From Campylobacterales bacterium (GTDB taxonomy: Bacteria > Campylobacterota > Campylobacteria > Campylobacterales > QNZT01): a DNA stretch of 6,266 nt. The stretch lies in assembly GCA_027056215.1 (NCBI GenBank), contig JALULO010000253.1:1-6266 (forward strand). The letters are read 5' to 3'. Each line of letters opens with the position of its first letter. The stretch's first letter is position 1. Positions 1-5,302 of this stretch are shown here, piece after piece. The notes below the pieces were generated by a model. That model saw only the letters and a program-made list of their open reading frames with translations, ran no database searches and was not told where the DNA came from. Both the position numbers and the translations under genes were made by a program.

Positions 1-663
1 CTGGATGATTTTATAGGGATTCAAAAATATTTGTTCATTAATTTGATCTTTAATTGTATCAAGGTCTTTGGATACTAAGATATGTTGAATATTTTGTAAT
101 AGTAACTCATACTCTTGTTTAAGTTTAAATTTCTGTAAAGTAAGGTTATTGATATTTTCTTTAAAATCATAAATATCAATTACATCAGACTCTTTTTCAA
201 CAAGCATTTTTGCAATTTTTAATTTTTTTTGTTGCAAATGAATCTCATCATCTATCAATGTTAATAATCTATGTTGATACATCGTGTCAATCAATATTTT
301 GTATCTATTCTTTAAAAATTTATTTTGAAATATATGACTTTTTTCTAAAGAAATACTTTTTTCCAAATTGTATAGCGTTTCTTCATTTGCTACTTCTGAA
401 AATCCTTTTGTGTATAGTCTTATTGCATAATCACGTTCAAGTTTACTAAAATGGGAATGCTCAAGACTTAGTCTTGCTTTATCAATATAACTTGATTGAA
501 ATTGGTTATCTTGATAAAGTTGTTCTATATCTTGAATAGATGTTGGATTGGCAGTATTACTTTTAAGTGATAAAAAGTCATCAATAACCGAATCAGCATG
601 CAATGCTTGAAATGTTATAAATAGCAATAAAGATGAAAAATTTATTTTTGAAAATATTCTCAT
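1..663 (-). CDS. TolC-like outer-membrane/periplasmic coiled-coil protein, 3' end outside window
   Basis: The minus-strand frame is open from an ATG at 663 to the window edge, giving 221 residues without a stop, so the C-terminus is missing. Residues 1-23 form a signal peptide (basic MRIFSK, hydrophobic SLLLFITF, cleavage probably after ALHA), so the product is exported. The rest is almost entirely helical and charged, with long heptad-like stretches at about 45-130 and 130-215 (for example LIDDEIHLQQKKLKIAKML), like the periplasmic helical barrel of TolC-family outer-membrane channels. An AAGGAC ribosome site precedes the start. The gene begins 23 nt after the HlyD-type adaptor gene and shares its strand, the usual place for the outer-membrane partner. 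Family knowledge: TolC proteins are about 400-480 residues, so roughly half is visible. No TolC signature can be confirmed from this half; another exported coiled-coil protein is possible. Confidence 0.62.
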   Translation of the reverse strand, partial: MRIFSKINFSSLLLFITFQALHADSVIDDFLSLKSNTANPTSIQDIEQLYQDNQFQSSYIDKARLSLEHSHFSKLERDYAIRLYTKGFSEVANEETLYNLEKSISLEKSHIFQNKFLKNRYKILIDTMYQHRLLTLIDDEIHLQQKKLKIAKMLVEKESDVIDIYDFKENINNLTLQKFKLKQEYELLLQNIQHILVSKDLDTIKDQINEQIFLNPYKIIQ

Positions 664-686
664 TGAGTTTAGTCCTTTTTCAAACA

Positions 687-1748
687 TTAATGCAATTTGA
701 TAGAGTGTAAAAAGTTAAATATCTTAGAACCAATATCATCTTTGGGATTTAACTCTTTACTCACGGTTACTTTTTGTCCCAGTTTTAAATCACTTTTTGG
801 AATTTTGATTAAAACCTTATATCCCCATAGTGGTACAATTTTAAATTTTTTTAATCTTGTTGGAAAATTAACGATTCTTGTACTGATACTTTGAAGTTCA
901 CCCTTTACAGGTACTTTTTCATTTGAAAGGGATGTTAATGGTTTCACTATAACTTTTTGACCGATTTTTAGCTCCGTTTGTATGCTTTCATGAATGTATC
1001 CTGTTACATATGTTGGGTATAAAGGATGTAAATTAATAATCGGTGTAAAGGATTTCAAAGATTCTCCTTCGGTTTTATTAATAGTTCCTATATCTGCATC
1101 ATATGGTGCAGATATAGTGATGATGGCGCTCTCTTTTTTTAGAATATTTATTTTATTTTCCAGTTGTTTTATCTGTGCTGCAATTGGACTATTTTTATTC
1201 TGTAAAACACTTAGAATATTTGATATCTTTGCATCATATAGTTTTTGTTGCTCATTCTTCTTCTTCTTTAATGTTTGAATCTTCATTTGTGCTAGTGTAG
1301 TATTAGAATTTACTGATCTTGCATCTATTGATTGTAGTAATTGTTGATTAAGTTTCGTCTTTTGTTTTAACGCTCTGAGTTGAAATTCTATTTCAGATAA
1401 ATCTTTATTTTTCTTAATTTTAAGAGTTTCAAGTTCAGATTGTAATTTTTCATGTTTTAATGCTTTTTTAGAAACCAATTCCGCAATTTTATATTTGAGA
1501 GTTGATAGCTCGGTGTCAATATCTAATCTGACCACTTCTGCAAGTTTTTCTCCCTTTTTCACTTCTTGACCCAAGTTAACGTATATTTTCTTAATTTGGA
1601 CAGGAAAAGGATAGTTCATATTTGTTTCTTGACTTTCTGTTAAACCTAAAAAACTGTCTACTTTTGTTTGACTATACATAGTAAGTATACCCAGAAATAT
1701 TGCTGCAATAATCCAAGCTATGTATATTAGTATTTTTCCACTTCTCAT
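687..1748 (-). CDS. HlyD-family membrane fusion (periplasmic adaptor) protein
   Basis: The 353-residue protein has the membrane fusion protein layout. One N-terminal membrane anchor lies at about 6-25. A first biotinyl-lipoyl half follows at about 47-76 (VQIKKIYVNLGQEVKKGEKL), then a long Lys/Glu-rich coiled-coil hairpin at about 78-206. The second lipoyl half is at about 207-245 (ITISAPYDADIGTINKTEG), and a beta-barrel region at about 246-330 includes the family-like GQKVIVKP and GQKVTVSKE strands. Such proteins link an inner-membrane partner to a TolC-type channel across the periplasm. Its start overlaps the stop of the DUF4956 gene by 4 nt (ATGA), which suggests translational coupling, and the TolC-like gene follows. 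No ABC, RND or MFS pump is visible in this operon, so the inner-membrane partner may be the DUF4956 protein or may lie elsewhere. The family is secure from sequence; the transported substrate is unknown. Confidence 0.88.
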   Translation of the reverse strand: MRSGKILIYIAWIIAAIFLGILTMYSQTKVDSFLGLTESQETNMNYPFPVQIKKIYVNLGQEVKKGEKLAEVVRLDIDTELSTLKYKIAELVSKKALKHEKLQSELETLKIKKNKDLSEIEFQLRALKQKTKLNQQLLQSIDARSVNSNTTLAQMKIQTLKKKKNEQQKLYDAKISNILSVLQNKNSPIAAQIKQLENKINILKKESAIITISAPYDADIGTINKTEGESLKSFTPIINLHPLYPTYVTGYIHESIQTELKIGQKVIVKPLTSLSNEKVPVKGELQSISTRIVNFPTRLKKFKIVPLWGYKVLIKIPKSDLKLGQKVTVSKELNPKDDIGSKIFNFLHSIKLH

Positions 1749-2428
1749 AGTTCTACCGTTGCCTCTTGCATCATAAAGTTAACTCCCTGAATAGATTCAA
1801 TAGCGCTCAATTCACCAACAAAATCATCATGCTTTTTGTTCCTTCTTAATTTTACTTGATATGCATAGTCAAGCTTATTGCCTTGTGCTAAATCTCTTAA
1901 TGTAATTAAAGCAAAAGATTTACAATACTTTGTAAGTACTTTTTCTAATGCCTGTTTGCTTTGTGCATCATTGTCAAGATTAAAACGCAACATACCATCA
2001 AAATAGCTACTTTCACCAAAAGGAGACCAGTATAACAAAAATGCCACAAACATAAATGCAAATGCACCAACGATTGCTATTTCAAATCCATTTACACCGC
2101 AGGAAACTCCAACCGATAATGAAGCAAATATAAATACAATATCTCTAGAATCTTTAAAGTTTGTTCTAAATCTTATAACAGCCATAGCTGCCATAATCCC
2201 AATTCCTCTCGCTAGAGAGTCTCCTACTGCTTCCATAACTGTAGTGGAAACTAAAGCAATAAGGATTAAAGATTGTACATAATTTCTTGAATAGGATAAT
2301 GCCCGGTATGTTTTTTCATAAGTGATCGCAATCATTGTTGATAAAATAAATGCCAAAAGCACAGCATATATTAAAGTTATGACGCTTGCATTACTTGTTG
2401 TCGTTTGCAAGGTTAAAAAATCAAGCAA
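1745..2428 (-). CDS. DUF4956 domain integral membrane protein
   Basis: The 227-residue protein has an N-terminal membrane half and a soluble C-terminal half. Hydrophobic segments are seen at about 17-36, 51-66, 97-112 and 115-134. Between them sits the most conserved part of the DUF4956 family: a short loop with GDSLARGIGI, then AVIRFRTNFKDSRDIVFIF, at about 69-101. Residues about 145-227 form a small alpha/beta domain. The start is a TTG: the codon at 2428 is preceded by AAAGGAG about 5 nt upstream, and no ATG fits as well. Family knowledge: DUF4956 genes often neighbour polyphosphate-polymerase (VTC)-like and CotH-kinase genes, and their biochemical role is not settled. Here the gene leads an operon with HlyD-type and TolC-like genes and faces a lamin-tail lipoprotein. 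A membrane role in export or surface assembly is inference from context. Confidence 0.85.
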   Translation of the reverse strand: MLDFLTLQTTTSNASVITLIYAVLLAFILSTMIAITYEKTYRALSYSRNYVQSLILIALVSTTVMEAVGDSLARGIGIMAAMAVIRFRTNFKDSRDIVFIFASLSVGVSCGVNGFEIAIVGAFAFMFVAFLLYWSPFGESSYFDGMLRFNLDNDAQSKQALEKVLTKYCKSFALITLRDLAQGNKLDYAYQVKLRRNKKHDDFVGELSAIESIQGVNFMMQEATVEL

Positions 2429-2573
2429 ATAATCTCCTTTGTTATTAATATGTTATAATTAAATTTTAAGATTAGTATTATAATCAAGCTTTACTAAAAA
2501 ACAACTAAACTTAGCAAAACTTAAGAAGAATATAATATAATCAATATATCGTCCAATTAAAGGAAAGTTTTAT
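2429..2573. promoter_or_regulatory. Divergent promoter region between the two operons
   Basis: This 145-nt AT-rich gap separates the two divergent operons. For the minus operon a TATAAT reads from 2482 to 2477, with a poor TTGTTT 16 nt upstream (2504-2499), which would start RNA near 2470. For the plus operon two overlapping TATAAT boxes lie at 2531-2541 with no good -35, which would give a leader of about 26 nt. A good -10 with a weak -35 is common in Campylobacterota. The plus gene's ribosome site is AAAGGA at 2559-2564. No clear operator palindrome was seen. The shared short spacer makes co-regulation of both operons possible, but the sequence does not prove it. Confidence 0.55.
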
Positions 2574-3383
2574 ATGATTATAAAATATGTTTTATTTTTT
2601 TTGTTATTTATCGGTTGTTCAGATAGTTCAAATAGTAACGTAGACACAGAATCTAGTCGGTATGGAAAGATAGCAGAGATTCCCGAAGCTTCTGGTATAT
2701 GCTATTTTAATAAAAATGATACCATACTTGTTGCCGGTGACAACGGATTTGTATATGAACTCAGTAAAAATGGAAAAATTCTTAAAAAGAAAGATTTCTC
2801 AAATATTGCAAAGCATGACTTTGAGGGCATTGCTTATGATACGCAGAACGATGAAATACTTGTTGCCGTCGAAGGTAGAGATGACTTGTTTGTGCTAAAT
2901 ACAGATCTTATACCAAAAGCAAATGAAATCATAAAAATTGAACGCGAAAATAGTGATGGTAAACTAATTTTAGCAAAGGGTGCTGATAATGGTCTTGAAG
3001 GTGTTGCCATTTTAAATGGTGAGATATATGTCGCCAATCAATCATTTGATAAATGGCCACATGAAGATCCGTCGGCAATAGTTAAAATTGATTCAGTTAG
3101 TAACACAGATGCAAAAATCAGCAAAGTATTTCCACTTGATTATGTGAATATATCTGGTATCACTTTTTATAAAGATAAATTGTACATGCTTAGTGATACG
3201 GGCAATAAACTTATTGTTTATGATTTAAAGAATAAATCTACACAAGGGGAATGGGATTTGAGTAAAATCTATAAAACACTAAAAGGTGCGGGTTTAGAAG
3301 GTGTAGCTTTTGACGATAATGGAAATATCTATCTAACAGATGATAGAGGTGGAAAAATCTATAAATATAAATTTAATCAATAA
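2574..3383 (+). CDS. SdiA-regulated (YjiK-like) beta-propeller lipoprotein
   Basis: The 269-residue protein starts with a lipoprotein signal: basic MIIK, hydrophobic YVLFFLLF, and a lipobox ending in Cys15 (LFIGC). It should therefore be lipidated and anchored in the envelope. The body is a chain of blade-like repeats with a recurring small-G-I/V-aromatic pattern: ASGICY at 39, FEGIAYD at 83, LEGVAIL at 141, ISGITFY at 193 and LEGVAFD at 241. Most are followed by strands such as ILVAGDNG or IYLTDDRGG. This matches the SdiA-regulated/YjiK domain, a beta-propeller of roughly 220-250 residues, and the length is normal. The name comes from an enterobacterial regulator and does not imply quorum sensing here. 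The family's ligand or enzyme activity is not known to me. It is followed 13 nt later by the lamin-tail lipoprotein, so the two are probably co-transcribed and act together on the cell surface or in the periplasm. Confidence 0.85.
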   Translation: MIIKYVLFFLLFIGCSDSSNSNVDTESSRYGKIAEIPEASGICYFNKNDTILVAGDNGFVYELSKNGKILKKKDFSNIAKHDFEGIAYDTQNDEILVAVEGRDDLFVLNTDLIPKANEIIKIERENSDGKLILAKGADNGLEGVAILNGEIYVANQSFDKWPHEDPSAIVKIDSVSNTDAKISKVFPLDYVNISGITFYKDKLYMLSDTGNKLIVYDLKNKSTQGEWDLSKIYKTLKGAGLEGVAFDDNGNIYLTDDRGGKIYKYKFNQ

Positions 3384-3396
3384 AGAAAGGATATAT

Positions 3397-4632
3397 ATGA
3401 TCAAATATTCAAGTTTTGTTTTAGCAACATTATTAGCGTTTACAGGCTGTGGCGGAGGAGGTAGTAACTCTGGTTCTTCATCTGGTGGGAGTGGGGTTTC
3501 GGATTCAAACTTAGTTATCAATGAAGTGTTAGCGGAGAATAATTCAACAAATACAGATCCTGATCTTGGGTTATATGGAGACTGGATAGAGTTAAAAAAT
3601 ATTTCTTCGACAGCTTTTGATTTAGGAGGATATGGGTTAAGTGATAGCACTAAAAAAGTAAAGTGGACATTTCCAAATGGTACAACAATAGGGGCAAATG
3701 GATTGGTATTGGTTTGGGCTGATGATTATAATGTCACAGCACATCCAAATCCTACAGCATTGCATACAAATTTTAAATTAAAATCAAATAGTGATAAAGT
3801 TGTTTTGTATGATAAAACAGGCACTATGTTGCAAACTCTTGATCTAAAAGATCATAAAGTAAGTCAATCTGATATCTCGATAGCAAGAACTTCTGACGGT
3901 GAATACATTTTATCATCAAATCCAACTCCAAATAGTGAAAATAATTTAAATGCAGTTACTGTATCTCAAACACCACATTTTGATAAAAAAGAGGGTGTTT
4001 ATCAAGATAGCGTTATCGTTACGATTACAGCGGGTAATGGTGCTAAAATTTATTATACGAAAGATGGCACAACACCAACAGTAAATAGTACAGAGTATAC
4101 TGGTGCGTTGACATTTACAGCAAACAAAACAACGTTGAAAGCTATCGCAAAAGAGACGGCTACTAACAAGCTTATTAGCAAAGAAAAAAGTAAAACTTAT
4201 GTTGTAACGAAAGCTACAGATCGAGATGTTGTTATAAATGAGATTTTCTCAGATAACAATAGTTCTTCCTCTGATACAACAAAAAATACTGACTGGGTAG
4301 AACTTCATAATGTAACGGGAGCAAGTATAAATCTAGGTACTTATAAACTAAGTGACAAAAAGCAAATATCTGCAACACATCCTGGTATGAGTTTATCCGG
4401 AACTATTGGTGCTAATGCGTATAAAGTAATCAATATTGACAAAACTACAAGTGGTTTTGCTCTAAGTGCTAAAGGTGATAGTATTGTTCTTTATAAAGAT
4501 TCAAGTATTATCGATTTTGAGGATTTTGGAAAGTTAAAAGGAGTTTCTTATTCTAGACAAGGTGGTATCTGGGATAATAATTTTACAAAAACAACAAATA
4601 TGACACCAGGTAGTGTAAACCAAGCTCAGTAA
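3397..4632 (+). CDS. Lipoprotein with two lamin-tail domains flanking a chitobiase/Fn3-associated domain
   Basis: The 411-residue protein begins at the ATG at 3397. The frame is open 19 codons further upstream, but only this start has a ribosome site (AAAGG, 6 nt away) and puts the signal peptide at the N-terminus. The lipobox AFTGC gives Cys18, followed by a Gly/Ser linker to about residue 36. Lamin-tail domain 1 covers about 38-180 (LVINEVLAENN, then DWIELKNIS and LGGYGLSDS). Residues about 190-270 match the chitobiase C-terminal/Fn3-associated beta domain (KIYYTKDGTTPT, TTLKAIA). Lamin-tail domain 2 covers about 278-408 (VVINEIFSDNN, DWVELHNVTG, LGTYKLSD). No catalytic domain is visible, so it is probably a surface binding or scaffold protein. 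In other bacteria these domains often accompany CotH kinases; here the CotH part is absent. Ser/Thr/Asn content is high, as in exported proteins. Confidence 0.85.
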   Translation: MIKYSSFVLATLLAFTGCGGGGSNSGSSSGGSGVSDSNLVINEVLAENNSTNTDPDLGLYGDWIELKNISSTAFDLGGYGLSDSTKKVKWTFPNGTTIGANGLVLVWADDYNVTAHPNPTALHTNFKLKSNSDKVVLYDKTGTMLQTLDLKDHKVSQSDISIARTSDGEYILSSNPTPNSENNLNAVTVSQTPHFDKKEGVYQDSVIVTITAGNGAKIYYTKDGTTPTVNSTEYTGALTFTANKTTLKAIAKETATNKLISKEKSKTYVVTKATDRDVVINEIFSDNNSSSSDTTKNTDWVELHNVTGASINLGTYKLSDKKQISATHPGMSLSGTIGANAYKVINIDKTTSGFALSAKGDSIVLYKDSSIIDFEDFGKLKGVSYSRQGGIWDNNFTKTTNMTPGSVNQAQ

Positions 4633-4640
4633 GCAGAACA

Positions 4641-4672
4641 CAAAACCCCTATTTAGTATGGTAGGGGTTTTG
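4641..4672 (+). terminator. Intrinsic terminator after the lamin-tail gene, probably bidirectional
   Basis: A perfect 11-bp inverted repeat (CAAAACCCCTA at 4641-4651 with TAGGGGTTTTG at 4662-4672) encloses a 10-nt loop, 8 nt after the lamin-tail stop codon. The A-rich and T-rich outer arms supply a short U-tract on both strands. It also lies 13 nt past the stop of the minus-strand chimeric frame ending at 4686, so it can serve both converging transcripts. Confidence 0.85.
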
Positions 4673-4685
4673 GTTCAATAGATTT

Positions 4686-4838
4686 TTAAATGGGTGAAAA
4701 CTCAGCATTTATGGAAATGTCTGCATCTATTTGAATAAGACGTACAGGATTCGTATTGCCATCGCTCCATTGTGTAAACCTATAAAAAATATGTACTGAT
4801 AATGTTGACTTAGATACATTTAATCCGATAGAATACAT
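4686..4838 (-). pseudogene. Chimeric remnant: IS110 transposase N-terminus fused to the C-terminal end of an InlB-type repeat protein
   Basis: A 50-residue minus-strand frame starts at ATG 4838, behind an AAAGG site about 9 nt upstream. Residues 1-18 read MYSIGLNVSKSTLSVHIF, which matches the N-terminus of IS110-family DEDD transposases (usual form IGxDVSK). From about residue 19 the sequence changes to YRFTQWSDGNTNPVRLI and ends ADISINAEFSPI. That is the closing strand pattern of divergent InlB B-repeat (Listeria-Bacteroides-type) domains: W-S-D-G, then N-P, then I-x-A-x-F at the end. The transposase, normally 300-400 residues, has lost everything after its first ~18 residues. The repeat protein has lost everything before its last ~32. 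The first catalytic Asp of the transposase is Asn (AAT for GAT). Both parts are dead as originals; whether the short fusion is translated is unknown. The join lies at about 4785-4790. The family calls rest on short motifs and were not searched. Confidence 0.65.
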
Positions 4839-4869
4839 TTTGTAAGCCTTTAAAGCAATTTAAAGAGCT

Positions 4870-5070
4870 TGTTAGCGCAGGAGATAATCCTGCGTGATTA
4901 TAGCAATCAACCACACTTAACTTTGCCTCCTAGGTTTAAGGCTTAACGCCGATCTATCACTACTAAACAAACTTTTATAAAATGATAGCTAGATTGCTAC
5001 ATTTTTATGATACGAAACTGACCTCATCAGCTACACCTTTGTCCAAGAGAATTATGTCGTGTTTGGAGTT
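4870..5070 (-). ncRNA. Candidate IS110 bridge RNA (structured 5' leader)
   Basis: Read on the minus strand, this region holds several hairpins in a row. TCCAA/TTGGA pairs 5067-5063 with 5046-5042. AGCTGA/TCAGTT pairs 5032-5027 with 5021-5016 around a TGAGG loop (one G-U). TAGCAATC at 4999-4992 pairs with GATTGCTA at 4908-4901 as an outer stem. Inside it, CTATCATT at 4988-4981 pairs with AGTGATAG at 4961-4954 around a 20-nt loop. Last, CGCAGGA/TCCTGCG (4894-4888 with 4882-4876) closes a 5-nt loop, 38 nt before the transposase start. Long stems with internal loops just upstream of the transposase are what IS110-group bridge RNAs show; IS621's is about 177 nt. The stems were found by eye, the ends are approximate, and target- and donor-binding loops are not assigned. 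Confidence 0.4.
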
Positions 5071-5193
5071 TTGGTTTAATTTTTGCTAAATTCAATGATA
5101 GACTGTAACGCTCAACCGAGGTTTAACAAAGAGAAACAGAAATCGACTATTGCTACAAATTGCATCCCTTCCCACCAGGACAATCGTTTTTTC

Positions 5194-5199
5194 ATTATA
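5194..5199 (-). promoter_or_regulatory. Possible -10 box for the IS110 leader RNA
   Basis: TATAAT reads on the minus strand from 5199 to 5194, upstream of the hairpin-rich region. No good -35 sits at 16-18 nt; the nearest TTGATT (5217-5212) is only 12 nt away. In IS110-group elements the -35 can be supplied by the opposite end in the circular form, so a weak -35 here would not be surprising. AT-rich DNA also produces such boxes by chance. Confidence 0.3.
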
Positions 5200-5264
5200 A
5201 CTTTTTAAATAAATCAAGGTGGATTATATCCTTTTTAGATTACAGAAAAATAAGAGAGTAAGTA

Positions 5265-5293
5265 CCACTCCTCAAATGCTTCATGAGGAGTGG
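5265..5293 (-). terminator. Terminator hairpin after the surface-protein fragment
   Basis: A perfect 10-bp inverted repeat (CCACTCCTCA at 5265-5274 with TGAGGAGTGG at 5284-5293) has a 9-nt loop and lies 10 nt past the stop of the minus-strand fragment ending at 5303. The following minus-strand sequence is T-rich but broken (TACTTACTCTCTTATTTTT), so the U-tract is weak. Position and GC-rich stem support a transcription end that belongs to the surface-protein gene. Confidence 0.65.
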
Positions 5294-5302
5294 CTGGAGA
5301 AA

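Larger units (their letters stand above)
4789..5200 (-). mobile_element. Truncated IS110-family element: left end, 5' non-coding region and transposase start only
   Basis: The element is recognised from the transposase N-terminus (IGLNVSKSTLSV) plus a long non-coding stretch directly upstream of it, 4839 to about 5200. Neither strand of that stretch carries a credible protein, but hairpins are frequent. IS110-group elements keep such a region between left end and transposase, use a DEDD recombinase guided by a bridge RNA, and usually lack terminal inverted repeats. The left boundary therefore cannot be read from an inverted repeat, and 5200 is a guess. A TATAAT on the minus strand (5199-5194) could be the -10 of the RNA. 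The right part (over 90% of the transposase and the right end) is deleted at about 4789. The element cannot move by itself. Confidence 0.55.

Noticed and set aside
210..449. Plus-strand frame of 79 codons rich in Phe, Leu and Ile.
   Set aside because: It is the complement of Lys/Glu/Asn-rich helices of the TolC-like gene, which has a signal peptide and a ribosome site on the minus strand.
2574..3383. A quorum-sensing role suggested by the family name SdiA-regulated.
   Set aside because: The name records the regulation of an enterobacterial member. No SdiA/LuxR gene or binding site is visible here.
3340..3396. Upstream extension of the lamin-tail gene by 19 codons.
   Set aside because: It overlaps the end of the YjiK-like gene, lacks a ribosome site, and would bury the lipoprotein signal. 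The ATG at 3397 has AAAGG 6 nt upstream.
4871..4960. Possible integron attC-like site from the GTTAGCGC and CTTAACGCC motifs.
   Set aside because: The motifs do not fit the RYYYAAC/GTTRRRY pair with correct spacing, and no gene cassette or integrase is nearby. The stems fit an IS110 leader better.
5016..5032. CTGATGAG on the minus strand with a nearby GAAA-like motif, resembling a hammerhead ribozyme core.
   Set aside because: The CGAAAC piece reads on the opposite strand, so the two core parts cannot belong to one RNA. The CTGATGAG simply forms part of a short hairpin in the IS110 leader.
5112..5195. A 27-residue minus-strand frame beginning MKKRLSWWEG, just after a TATAAT.
   Set aside because: It has no proper ribosome site (its ATG overlaps the TATAAT), no recognisable family, and lies in the region better explained as IS110 leader or flank.
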